A program made the position numbers and the translations under genes. A DNA stretch of 39,542 bases, taken from contig JAMIFV010000059.1 in assembly GCA_035906055.1 (NCBI GenBank), forward strand, positions 1 to 39,542, read 5' to 3'. Below are positions 1 through 7,454 of the stretch, piece after piece. The notes under the pieces are model-generated. The model was not told the origin of the DNA. It worked only from the letters and a program-made list of their open reading frames with translations, and did not search any database. Position 1 is the first letter of the stretch. Every line of letters begins with the position of its first letter. The DNA is from JAMIFV01 sp035906055. Its GTDB lineage: Bacteria > Pseudomonadota > Alphaproteobacteria > Rickettsiales > JABCZZ01.

Positions 1-283
1 TAACAATGGAAGATGCATTAATATTTGAATCGAGACTTCCTTTGCGTTCTGCCGCCGCGCACACGTCCCACACGGCCACTTTATGCTGCCGCAACCCTTC
101 GGCGCGCCCGGCAAACGGCGCATCATGAGGAATGCCCAGAAGCCGCTCCATGATTTTCCAGAACGCGTTCTGTTTCTGGGCATAATATTCACCCCGCCTG
201 AGCGACTCTTCCCCCGGCAATGAACCAAGGATAAGCAGCCGTGCGTCAGCGCGTGCGATGGGAGGGAAGCAAGATGACTTCAT
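1..283 (-). CDS. DNA-deoxyinosine (hypoxanthine)/uracil-DNA glycosylase family protein, 3' end outside window
   Basis: This is the N-terminal 94 residues of a uracil-DNA glycosylase superfamily enzyme, most like the hypoxanthine-DNA glycosylase branch, which excises deaminated bases. I read it directly from the minus strand: an FPPIARADARLLILGSLPG start, then RRGEYYAQKQNAFWKIM and VAVWDVCAAAERKGSLDS. These match the family's GSxPG active-site loop, the YYAxxxNAFW motif and the WDV segment. The start is the ATG at 283-281, which gives an N-terminus of typical length. The start region lies against a palindromic repeat (301-366) that separates it from astD. The C-terminus is beyond the window edge. 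Confidence 0.75.
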   Translation of the reverse strand, partial: MKSSCFPPIARADARLLILGSLPGEESLRRGEYYAQKQNAFWKIMERLLGIPHDAPFAGRAEGLRQHKVAVWDVCAAAERKGSLDSNINASSIV

Positions 284-300
284 ACTTTCTTATATACTTT

Positions 301-366
301 GTCATCCTGAGAGCAAAGCGACGAAGGATCTTCTTGCTACCTTACAAAGCAAGAGGATCCTTTATA
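301..366. repeat. Interspersed palindromic repeat, family A (half copy)
   Basis: It begins GTCATCCTGAGAGCAAAGCG and carries GACGAAGGATCTTCTTG. These match the arms of a fuller palindromic copy at 6443-6517. The second arm here is cut short, just before the astD stop codon at 367-369. The element fills most of the gap between astD and the glycosylase gene. Confidence 0.7.
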
Positions 367-1836
367 CTACAAAGTCAGCCCGGGACTGGGGGCAGCCGGT
401 ATCGCCAGTTTCTCCGCTTCGTTAGAGGCAACTGGGAACGCACAGTAATCCGCCGCGTAATAGGCCGCAGGCTTGTGGTTGCCGCTCAACCCCACCCCGC
501 CGAACGGCAGATTGCCGCTGGAGCCGGTGAGCGGGCGGTTCCAGTTGACCACGCCCGCGCGTACCTGCGCGAGGAAGTGTTCATAATGCGCACGGCTGTC
601 GCTGAAGATGCCGGACGACAGGCCATATTGCGTTTTGTTGGCTTCCTTCACCGCCGCGTCCATATCCTTCACGCGGATGAGCTGCAGCAGCGGGCCGAAC
701 CATTCGTTATCCGGCCTGTCCTTGACGCCCGTCACATCAATGAGCGCTGGCGAAACGAACGGACGGTCAGCACTCAGGCGTTTCATTTCCACCAGCGCCT
801 TGCCGCCCGCCCTGATAAAGCCGGCCTGCGCGGCGAGTAATTTATCCGCCTCTTTGTTAGAAATAAGGCAGCCCATGAAGGGTTCCGGCGTATCCGTGTA
901 AGCGCCCACCGTTATGCCTTTTACCATCTCCACCAGCGCCGTGATGAACGCCTCGTTGCCTTCCGGCACTATCAGCCTGCGCGCGCAGGTGCAGCGCTGG
1001 CCGCTGGTTACATAGGCCGACTGTATCGTCCAGTAGGCCGCCGCTTTTGCATCTGCCACTTCATGCACCACCAGCGGGTTGTTGCCGCCCAGTTCCAGCG
1101 CCAGTATCTTGTGCGGCGCTCCTGCAAACTGCTTGTGCAGTATCGCGCCCGTATCGCTGCTGCCGGTAAAAAGAAGCCCGTCCAGTTCCGTATGCGATGC
1201 CAGCGCCTTGCCGGTGTCACGCTCGCCCTGCACAAGGTTGATGACACCTGCAGGCAGTTTTGCTTCATGCCAGCATTCCATCACTTTCTCGGCCACCAGC
1301 GGCGTGAGTTCGCTGGGTTTGAACACCACCGTGTTGCCTGCAATGAGCGCGGGCATGATATGCCCGTTGGGTAAATGCGCGGGGAAGTTATAGGGGCCAT
1401 ACACCGCCAGCACGCCATGCGGCTTATGGCGCAACGCCGTTTTGAAGCCCTGCCCCTCGCCCATCTTTACGCCCGTGCGCTCGTTATAGGCAGAGAGTGA
1501 AAAATTCAGTTTGCCGATCATCGCCGTAATTTCCGACGTAGCATCCCACAGCGTCTTGCCGGTTTCCTGCGCAAGCGTCTTGCTTAAATCGGCTTTGCGC
1601 GTTTCAATGATAGCGGAAAAAGTTTTTAGCACCGCCACTCTCTCTTCCACCGGCAGAAATCCCCATTTCGCAAAAGCTGCGCGCGCAGCTTCCATCGCCG
1701 CGTCGATATCCTTTTCGTTAGCCGCTTTACCGCACCAGATGATCTCGCCCGTGGCAGGGTTCTCAGAGGTAAATTCCGCACCGCCGCCCGCTACCCACGC
1801 GCCGTTAATATAGAGTTTCCCATGATTATTGCTCAT
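367..1836 (-). CDS. astD: N-succinylglutamate 5-semialdehyde dehydrogenase
   Basis: An NAD-dependent aldehyde dehydrogenase that oxidises succinylglutamate semialdehyde to succinylglutamate in the arginine succinyltransferase (AST) pathway. The 489 residues are the usual AstD length. Visible motifs are GPYNFPAHLPNGH (about 147-159), the NAD-site FTGSSDTG (223-230), the general-base Glu in LALELGG (E248) and the nucleophile in SGQRC (C282). Its ATG overlaps the astA stop by four bases (ATGA, 1833-1836), so it is the last gene of an astC-astA-astD operon. The operon usually continues with astB and/or astE. Here a repeat and an unrelated DNA glycosylase gene follow. Confidence 0.93.
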   Translation of the reverse strand: MSNNHGKLYINGAWVAGGGAEFTSENPATGEIIWCGKAANEKDIDAAMEAARAAFAKWGFLPVEERVAVLKTFSAIIETRKADLSKTLAQETGKTLWDATSEITAMIGKLNFSLSAYNERTGVKMGEGQGFKTALRHKPHGVLAVYGPYNFPAHLPNGHIMPALIAGNTVVFKPSELTPLVAEKVMECWHEAKLPAGVINLVQGERDTGKALASHTELDGLLFTGSSDTGAILHKQFAGAPHKILALELGGNNPLVVHEVADAKAAAYWTIQSAYVTSGQRCTCARRLIVPEGNEAFITALVEMVKGITVGAYTDTPEPFMGCLISNKEADKLLAAQAGFIRAGGKALVEMKRLSADRPFVSPALIDVTGVKDRPDNEWFGPLLQLIRVKDMDAAVKEANKTQYGLSSGIFSDSRAHYEHFLAQVRAGVVNWNRPLTGSSGNLPFGGVGLSGNHKPAAYYAADYCAFPVASNEAEKLAIPAAPSPGLTL

Positions 1837-2846
1837 GCCGCATACCTTACCTTATCACCGATTTTTACGCCGAGTATGTCAGCAAGCTGTTTGGGCAGCG
1901 CCACACCTTCCTGCGTCAGTTCCAGTTCACCGCGCACCACGGTGAAGTTCTCGATGTCGGTATTGGCAATCATATAGCCGCCATCCGCTTCGCCTGTCTC
2001 ACTGAAGCCTGTCACCACGGCCTTGCGGCTTTCGCGCACGGTGGTTATCTCGGCCATTTCCGCCTGCATCGTAGGCCCTGCGTCGAACAGGTCAACATAG
2101 CCTTCATAGCGGAAGCCCTCGGCCTTCAGCAGTTGCATGGCGGGGCGTGAGGCTTCCAGCGGCTTGCCGATGACCCCTTGCGCTTCCGGGGGCAGCAGGT
2201 TCGCATAGATAGGATATTTAGGCATAAGGTCAGCAATGAACTGGCCGCCCTGTGTGGCGTAGATATAGTCGGCCTTCTTGAAATCCATCTTGAAGAAATG
2301 CCGCGCGAGATTGTCATAGAACGGTGAATCGCCTTTAGCGTCCTGCACACCGCGCACTTCGGAGATGACAATATCAGCGAACACTTCCGGGAACTCCGCG
2401 ATCATCAGGTATCGCGCGCGGGAGAGGAAGCGCCCCCAGCCGTCCCTGCGGTAATCGGGATGCAGGAACAGCGACCCTATCTCAGAGGCATTAGTATAAT
2501 CATTCACCATGTGCAGCACCTGCTGCTGCGAATAAATGCCCAGCGGCGGCGATGCCTGCGTGATGGTGGAAAGCTTATAGGAGTAGAACGGCCTTGTCAG
2601 CCCCACATGCGCCACAATGCCCGTGGTGCCCACGAGTTTTTTCTTTTCCGTATCTTCCAGCACGAAAAGGAAGTTGCGCTCGATGGGGCAGTCATCACCG
2701 CCCGCGAAGCTTTTTACCGCGCGCTCAATCTTTCCCTGCAATACGCCCGAGTCCTGCGGCAGGGACGACATGCCGATGCCCGCGATATGCGCGAGTTCGA
2801 GTATCGCCTTATGGTCTTGCAGCCTTACCGGACGGATCTTAAGCAT
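1833..2846 (-). CDS. astA: Arginine N-succinyltransferase
   Basis: It transfers succinyl from succinyl-CoA to the alpha-amino group of arginine, the first AST-pathway step. The single 337-residue chain has the family's N-terminus (MLKIRPVRLQD), the acyl-CoA-binding GNAT-like segment EIGSLFLHPDYRRDGWGRFL, and ISEVRGVQDAKGDSPFYDNL, which is highly characteristic of AstA. It starts one base after the astC stop and overlaps astD by four bases, indicating translational coupling in one operon. Confidence 0.93.
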   Translation of the reverse strand: MLKIRPVRLQDHKAILELAHIAGIGMSSLPQDSGVLQGKIERAVKSFAGGDDCPIERNFLFVLEDTEKKKLVGTTGIVAHVGLTRPFYSYKLSTITQASPPLGIYSQQQVLHMVNDYTNASEIGSLFLHPDYRRDGWGRFLSRARYLMIAEFPEVFADIVISEVRGVQDAKGDSPFYDNLARHFFKMDFKKADYIYATQGGQFIADLMPKYPIYANLLPPEAQGVIGKPLEASRPAMQLLKAEGFRYEGYVDLFDAGPTMQAEMAEITTVRESRKAVVTGFSETGEADGGYMIANTDIENFTVVRGELELTQEGVALPKQLADILGVKIGDKVRYAA

Positions 2847-2847
2847 G

Positions 2848-4113
2848 CTATTTACCGAGGAGTGTTTTGAGCGCCGCGTGCAAGCGTTTCACGCCTAACT
2901 GCACCTCTACCTGCGTGATGGTAAGCGGCGGCACAATGCGTACCACATCAGGCCCGGCCTGCAATACCAGCAGGCCCTCCTTGCGGGCGATTTCACTGAT
3001 ATCACCTGCCTTGCCTTTATAAGCGTCCTTCAACTCCGCGCCGATCATCAGCCCCTGCCCGCGCACTTCGGTGAACAGGTCGAACTCTTTATTGAGCACA
3101 GTAAGCGCATCACGGAGCTGTTTGCTGCGCGCGGTTACATTGCGCATGAGAGAAGCGGATTTGAGCTTCTTCAGCACTGCACCTGCAACGGCTGTGCCCA
3201 TCGGGTTGCCGCCGAAGGTGGTGCCGTGCGAGCCGAACTGGAAGGTCTGCTCGGCTCTGGCGCCCACCAGCATCGCGCCGATGGGGAAACCGCCGCCGAG
3301 GCCTTTGGCCAGCGTTACAATATCCGGCTTCACGCCGTCATGCTGCATATAGGCGAACAATTTTCCCGTTCGCCCCATGCCGCACTGTATCTCATCCAGA
3401 ATCAGCAGCGCCCCTACTTTATCGCATAGCTCGCGCAGCAATTTCATAAAGCCCGGCTTCATCGGCGTAATACCGCCCTCCCCCTGAATAGGCTCCACCA
3501 GAATAGCGCAGGTGCGTTCTGTTACCAGCCTGCGAATCTCCGCTTCATCATTGAATCTGGCGTATACGAACCCACCCGGCAGCGGCTCGTACCCTGCCTG
3601 ATATTTGGGTTGCGCAGTCGCGGTAACGGTTGCCAGCGTGCGGCCATGGAAAGAGCCGTGGAAGGTGATGATCTCGCGGTGGTCGGGCGCGCGGCCATTA
3701 TTGGCAGCGTATTTACGTGCCAGCTTGATAGCCGCTTCGTTCGCCTCCGCCCCGGAATTGCAGAAGAACGCGCGCTCGGCAAAGCCCGACGATTTCACCA
3801 GCGCCTCGGCCAGCAGGATGGGCGGCTCGGTGTAAAAAATGTTGCTCGTATGCCAGATCTTCTTTGCCTGATCGGTCAGCGCCTTAACGAGGTCGGCATC
3901 ATGGTGGCCAAGCCCGCACACGGCTATGCCTGCGCCAAAGTCGATATAGTCCTTGCCGTCAATGTCCCACACGCGCGCGCCTTTGGCACGGTCGATGATC
4001 GTCTCGCGCGGGTTATAAGTGGGCAGGTAATAGCGTTTTCCCAGCTCCAGCAGCTTGCGGGTGCGGGCGGATTGCTTGGTTGCTTTGGCGGAAGTCTTTG
4101 TTTTTTGTGGCAT
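2848..4113 (-). CDS. astC: Acetylornithine/succinylornithine transaminase
   Basis: A class III PLP-dependent aminotransferase of 421 residues. From its place ahead of astA and astD I infer that it converts succinylornithine to succinylglutamate semialdehyde; the family also includes ArgD (acetylornithine), and one enzyme often does both. Motifs seen are FCNSGAEANEAAIKLARKY (117-135), the cofactor-contacting LILDEIQCGMGRTG (237-250) and the Schiff-base Lys in TLAKGLGGGFPIG (K270). A Lys/Thr/Ala-rich N-terminal tail of about 20 residues precedes the family core. It is the first gene of the operon; a promoter-like site lies at 4159-4177. Confidence 0.88.
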   Translation of the reverse strand: MPQKTKTSAKATKQSARTRKLLELGKRYYLPTYNPRETIIDRAKGARVWDIDGKDYIDFGAGIAVCGLGHHDADLVKALTDQAKKIWHTSNIFYTEPPILLAEALVKSSGFAERAFFCNSGAEANEAAIKLARKYAANNGRAPDHREIITFHGSFHGRTLATVTATAQPKYQAGYEPLPGGFVYARFNDEAEIRRLVTERTCAILVEPIQGEGGITPMKPGFMKLLRELCDKVGALLILDEIQCGMGRTGKLFAYMQHDGVKPDIVTLAKGLGGGFPIGAMLVGARAEQTFQFGSHGTTFGGNPMGTAVAGAVLKKLKSASLMRNVTARSKQLRDALTVLNKEFDLFTEVRGQGLMIGAELKDAYKGKAGDISEIARKEGLLVLQAGPDVVRIVPPLTITQVEVQLGVKRLHAALKTLLGK

Positions 4114-4158
4114 TGTATCCTACATTTATTAGATAACGTCCTGCATCATTGAAAGGCT

Positions 4159-4177
4159 ATTATATAGTATCTACTAT
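4159..4177 (-). promoter_or_regulatory. Probable ast operon -10 box with adjoining operator-like dyad
   Basis: On the minus strand a perfect TATAAT (4159-4164) lies about 45 bases upstream of the astC ATG. Directly upstream of it is the perfect 14-bp dyad ATAGTATCTACTAT (4164-4177), sharing one base with the -10 box and covering the spacer. No good -35 hexamer is visible, which fits an activator- or repressor-controlled promoter. The regulator is unknown. Confidence 0.4.
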
Positions 4178-4241
4178 CCGAAATCCACGCTCTGTAAAGA
4201 CAATTTGATTTAGCCGAAACAATATGATACGGCCATGCGCC

Positions 4242-5132
4242 ATGACACAGAAACCTTTTACCGTCGGCCTTATCCAGATGCGCATGTCTTCAGACATGAA
4301 CGCCAATGTACAACATGCCTGCGACCTGCTGGAGCAGGCCGCCAAAAAAGGCGTGCAGGTAGCCCTGCTGCCCGAACTCTTTCGTTCCTGGTATTTTTGC
4401 CAGAGCGAAGACGCGGCTGTATTTGATACTGCCGAAACCATCCCCGGCCCCACCACCGACGCGCTCAGCAAGGTTGCCAAGAAAACCGGCATGGCCATCC
4501 TCGGTTCCATTTTTGAAAAGCGCGCACCGGGCGTTTATCACAACACCAACGTGATGATTGAGAAGGACGGCGGCATCATCGGCATGTACCGTAAGATGCA
4601 TATCCCCGACGATCCGCTCTATTACGAGAAATATTATTTTACGCCCGGCGATCTCGGCTTCAAGAGTTTTGAGACCAGCTTCGGCACTATCGGCTCGCTC
4701 ATCTGCTGGGACCAGTGGTACCCGGAAGCCGCGCGCCTCACCGCCATGCAGGGCGCGAACGTGCTGTTCTACCCCACCGCCATCGGCTGGCATCCGGCGG
4801 AAAAAGCCACGTTCGGTGAAGCGCAGGCCAGCGCATGGGAAACCATCCAGCGCAGCCACGCCATCGCCAACGGCGTTTACGTAGCTTCGTGCAACCGCAT
4901 CGGCCATGAACCCACTCCCGAAGGCAAGGGCGACGGCATCGAGTTCTTCGGTAATTCCTTCATCGCCGACCCCTTTGGCCGCATCCTCGCCAAGGCCTCC
5001 AGCGATAAGGAGGAAATCCTTACTGCGGTTATCGACCCCGCCTTGCAGGAATACACCCGCCGCAACTGGCCGTTCTTCCGCGACCGCCGCATCGACGCTT
5101 ATGGCGATATAACCAAGAGATTTGGAAAATGA
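4242..5132 (+). CDS. aguB: N-carbamoylputrescine amidase
   Basis: A nitrilase-superfamily amidohydrolase that hydrolyses N-carbamoylputrescine to putrescine, CO2 and ammonia. The Glu-Lys-Cys triad is visible: E45 in LLPELF, K118 in MYRKMHIPDDP and C155 in SLICWDQWYPEAARL. With the ATG at 4242 it is 296 residues and begins MTQKPFTVGLIQM, as family members do. An in-frame ATG at 4224 would add six residues; neither start has a convincing ribosome site. Its stop overlaps the aguA start by four bases (ATGA), so the two agmatine-to-putrescine enzymes are coupled. Divergent from the ast operon. Confidence 0.9.
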   Translation: MTQKPFTVGLIQMRMSSDMNANVQHACDLLEQAAKKGVQVALLPELFRSWYFCQSEDAAVFDTAETIPGPTTDALSKVAKKTGMAILGSIFEKRAPGVYHNTNVMIEKDGGIIGMYRKMHIPDDPLYYEKYYFTPGDLGFKSFETSFGTIGSLICWDQWYPEAARLTAMQGANVLFYPTAIGWHPAEKATFGEAQASAWETIQRSHAIANGVYVASCNRIGHEPTPEGKGDGIEFFGNSFIADPFGRILAKASSDKEEILTAVIDPALQEYTRRNWPFFRDRRIDAYGDITKRFGK

Positions 5133-6247
5133 CCTATTTAATGCCCGCCGAATGGGAGCCGCAAGCCGCTACATGGCTCGCATGGCCCCACAATAAAGAA
5201 GACTGGCCGGATAAGTTCGAGCCGATCCCCTGGGTCTACGCCGAGATGATCCGCTACCTCACCCGCACGCAACGCGTGCGCCTGGTGGTGAAGAACGACA
5301 GGCAGAAAGCGCAGGCACAGGACGCGCTGGAACGCGCTGGTGCTAAGCTCAAGAGCGTGGATTTCATTATCGCCAATACCGACCGCGTGTGGCTGCGCGA
5401 CAGCGGCGCCACCGTGGTTATCAACAATTCTCCCTCTCCCTCACGGGGAGAGGGCCGGGGTGAGGGGGAAAACAAAAAGAATTCCCCTCACCTGAATCCC
5501 CTCCCCAAAGGGGCGAGGACTTTAATCGACTGGCGTTTTAACGCATGGGCCAAATACCCCAACTGGAAATATGACGACAAAATGCCGGAAGTGATGGAAG
5601 CGTTTCTGAAGCTTCCGCGCGTGCAGCCGGTGCATAAAGGCAAGCGCGTGGTGCTGGAAGGCGGTTCCATCGACGTCAACGGTAAAGGCACGCTCATCAC
5701 CACCGAGGAATGCCTGCTCAGCAGGAAGCAATGCCGCAATCCCGGTTTTACGGTTGAGGATTATGAGTCGGTGTTCGGGCATTATCTCGGCATCGATAGT
5801 ATTATCTGGCTGGATAAAGGCATCGTCGGCGACGACACGCACGGCCATGTGGACGATATCACGCGTTTCGTGAACCCCACCACCATCGTGACCGCCGTGG
5901 AAAAGGATACGTCTGACAAAAACCACGCCATCCTTGCGGAAAACCTTAAGCGCCTCAAGAAAGCGCGCGATGCAAAGGGCAAGCAGTTCACCATCGCCAC
6001 GCTGCCCATGCCACGCCCGGTGGCGTTCGAAGGCCAGCGCCTGCCCGCCAGCTATGCGAACTTCCTGATAGCCAACGGCCTTGTGCTGGTGCCGGTGTTC
6101 AACGACCCCGCAGACCGCATAGCGCTAAACGTGCTGGCCGAGCTTTTCCCCAAGCGCGAAGTGGTGCCCGTTTATTGCGGCGATTTCGTCTGGGGGCTTG
6201 GCACGATCCATTGCGCCAGCCAGCAGGAACCGGCTAGCTTTTCTTAA
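5129..6247 (+). CDS. aguA: Agmatine deiminase with an in-frame palindromic-repeat insertion
   Basis: It converts agmatine to N-carbamoylputrescine, feeding the amidase encoded just upstream. Of its 372 residues, WLAWPHNKEDWP (17-28), WLRDSGAT (88-95), DWRFNAWAKYPNW (134-146), the GDDTHGHVDD loop and the catalytic Cys in GLGTIHCASQQEP (C362) are family hallmarks. Residues 101-130, between VVINN and TLIDWRFNAW, are encoded by 90 bp of a palindromic repeat (5429-5518) and have no counterpart I know in the family, where a short turn joins these segments. The frame stays open and every catalytic motif is kept, so the enzyme may tolerate the insert as a surface loop. Confidence 0.9.
   Translation: MTYLMPAEWEPQAATWLAWPHNKEDWPDKFEPIPWVYAEMIRYLTRTQRVRLVVKNDRQKAQAQDALERAGAKLKSVDFIIANTDRVWLRDSGATVVINNSPSPSRGEGRGEGENKKNSPHLNPLPKGARTLIDWRFNAWAKYPNWKYDDKMPEVMEAFLKLPRVQPVHKGKRVVLEGGSIDVNGKGTLITTEECLLSRKQCRNPGFTVEDYESVFGHYLGIDSIIWLDKGIVGDDTHGHVDDITRFVNPTTIVTAVEKDTSDKNHAILAENLKRLKKARDAKGKQFTIATLPMPRPVAFEGQRLPASYANFLIANGLVLVPVFNDPADRIALNVLAELFPKREVVPVYCGDFVWGLGTIHCASQQEPASFS
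5429..5518. repeat. Palindromic repeat, family B, inserted in frame in aguA
   Basis: Three nested hairpins can be seen: CTCTCCC-tcac-GGGGAGAG, GGTGAGGGG (5459-5467) pairing with CCCCTCACC (5483-5491), and CCTCCCC-aaag-GGGCGAGG. The same order of blocks occurs in the intergenic copy at 6612-6778. The element is exactly 30 codons long and keeps the host frame open. Confidence 0.8.
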
Positions 6248-6272
6248 CGAGGAACGAGTTTGAAAAGCTGCC

Positions 6273-6422
6273 GTCCCCGCGCATGCGGGGACCTGTTCTT
6301 CATGACACACAGGAGCGTAGGAATGCTGTGGTCCGCGCAGGCCGGGGCCCATCTTTGTAACATGGGCATAATTAAAGAAATGGGGGGCTGGAAACGCCCC
6401 CCGCCCCGGCGCAGGCCGGGGC
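6273..6422. repeat. GC-rich hairpin cluster, family E
   Basis: Two perfect 8-bp hairpins with GCAT or GCAG loops flank a related partial unit. They are GTCCCCGC-gcat-GCGGGGAC (6273-6292) and GCCCCGGC-gcag-GCCGGGGC (6403-6422). GCGCAGGCCGGGGCC occurs at 6335-6349 and again at 6409-6423. GGGGGG/CCCCCC arms (6382-6402) overlap the second hairpin. The cluster follows the aguA stop and could also act in transcript 3'-end formation, but no clear T-tract is seen. Confidence 0.6.
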
Positions 6423-6442
6423 CTTATGCCATTCATCTACAC

Positions 6443-6517
6443 GTCATCCTGAACGCAGTGAAGGATCTCCTTACTATAAGCAAGAAGATCCTTCGTCGTT
6501 TCGCTCCTCAGGATGAC
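6443..6517. repeat. Interspersed palindromic repeat, family A (full copy)
   Basis: An imperfect palindrome bounded by GTCATCCTGA (6443-6452) and TCAGGATGAC (6508-6517), with inner arms GAAGGATCT and AGATCCTTCG around CCTTACTATAAGCAAGA. It matches the half copy beside astD (301-366). Confidence 0.7.
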
Positions 6518-6584
6518 GAGCAGGATAAGCTCTTCTTCGTCATCGCCTGAGTTTGTATAGAAAACTCTAGGGCGATCCATTTTT

Positions 6585-6813
6585 CTAGGCTCAGGACTCA
6601 TAACACAGTCGCTCTCCTGCAAAGCGGGAGAGGGTTGCGCAGGCTTTGCTGCATAGCAGCTTAGCCGAAGCTGGGTGAGGGTGAATGTAAACACGTGCCC
6701 CTCACCTCGGTTTGCCTAAGGGCTTAGCTATAGCAGCTAAACCCAAGGCAAACACGTCCTCTCCCTCAAGGGGAGAGGAAAATAAAGAGTGGGCTAATAA
6801 GTCCTGAGCCTAG
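6585..6813. mobile_element. MITE-like element with 14-bp perfect terminal inverted repeats
   Basis: CTAGGCTCAGGACT at 6585-6598 is repeated exactly in inverse orientation at 6800-6813, and the similarity continues imperfectly a few bases inward. The 229-bp interior holds no gene. It contains a family B palindrome (6612-6778) with the GGTGAGGG / CCCCTCACC and CTCTCC / GGAGAGG pairs, plus further nested inverted segments (GGCTTTGCTGC..., GGTTTGCCTAAGG...). The size, lack of coding capacity and inverted ends fit a miniature inverted-repeat element. No target-site duplication is evident. Confidence 0.5.
6612..6778. repeat. Palindromic repeat, family B (intergenic copy)
   Basis: It carries the same series of blocks as the copy inside aguA: CTCTCC..GGGAGAGGG, GGTGAGGG, CCCCTCACC, CTCTCCCTCAAGGGGAGAGG. 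It is longer because extra inverted segments are nested between the blocks. It lies inside the MITE-like element. Confidence 0.65.
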
Positions 6814-6851
6814 ATTCCCCTAGAATTCGCCATGCGAATTCAGGGAATGAC
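6814..6851. repeat. Short palindromic repeat, family C
   Basis: ATTCCCC (6814-6820) and AGGGAAT (6842-6848) enclose the perfect hairpin GAATTCGC-cat-GCGAATTC, followed by GACG. The design matches the double copy at 28517-28608. It is placed directly 3' of the RcnB-like gene on the minus strand. Confidence 0.55.
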
Positions 6852-6859
6852 GGAGCCTA

Positions 6860-7348
6860 TTAGTAGCTCACTGCGTACACCAGCGTCACGGCGTCGAACA
6901 CCTGACGGCTGGAGGAATCGATCATCACCACGTCCTTATCCACCATCACATACTGCGAGCCGCCGGGCAGCGGGCTGAGCTTCGCGAGAAGGTCGGCGGG
7001 AAGGTTTTTCACCGGCGCGCCGGAAGGCAACGGGCGATTGAGGGTGTACTCCGAAGAGCGGGCAGCGCTGAAGCAGCCCGTGTTCCTGTGCGACACGCCC
7101 ACCGGGCAAGGCGGCACATAATTACGCTTGAGGTAATCGCGAATGACAGCGCGATCATTCTCGCTGAATTTCATCACGCGGTAAGAAGCAGGGCTTACAT
7201 AAGCCGGGGCCGCTTCATACACCACGCCGGGTGTGCCTTTTAACTGGGCTCCTTCCGAGGGGCGCGGAATCTCAGCATTCGCAAGTGCAGGAAGCATGAG
7301 GCCTAAGCCGCATACGGTGATCAGCAATTTCTTATTAAGGGCGGGCAT
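6860..7348 (-). CDS. Secreted RcnB-like protein, copy 1
   Basis: A small exported protein of 162 residues. I chose the ATG at 7348-7346 because GGAG sits six bases upstream and the protein then starts MPALNKKLLITVCGLGLML..ALANA, a normal cleavable signal peptide. The mature part has the RcnB-type layout: a charged DRAVIRDYLKRNY segment, a Cys pair in CPVGVSHRNTGC, a short proline-rich linker, then LPGGSQYVMVDKDVVMID and a C-terminal DAVTLVYAV. RcnB proteins are periplasmic and linked to nickel/cobalt tolerance in E. coli, but most family members have no known role. It is a diverged paralogue of the next gene. Confidence 0.6.
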   Translation of the reverse strand: MPALNKKLLITVCGLGLMLPALANAEIPRPSEGAQLKGTPGVVYEAAPAYVSPASYRVMKFSENDRAVIRDYLKRNYVPPCPVGVSHRNTGCFSAARSSEYTLNRPLPSGAPVKNLPADLLAKLSPLPGGSQYVMVDKDVVMIDSSSRQVFDAVTLVYAVSY

Positions 7349-7454
7349 AAATAACTCCATCTGTGATTTACGGACACACCCTACCCCTGCCCCCTGTAAA
7401 ATATAAATTGCGACACAGGCGTTAACATATAAGTAACGCGTCAATAAACCGTCG

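Noticed and set aside
6260..6694. Short open frames on both strands in the aguA-RcnB gap
   Set aside because: They are made entirely of palindromic repeat sequence and have no ribosome site; translation is not credible.
7349..7444. N-terminal extension of the first RcnB-like gene
   Set aside because: The extension lacks a ribosome site and would place sequence before a normal signal peptide; the ATG at 7348 has a good one.
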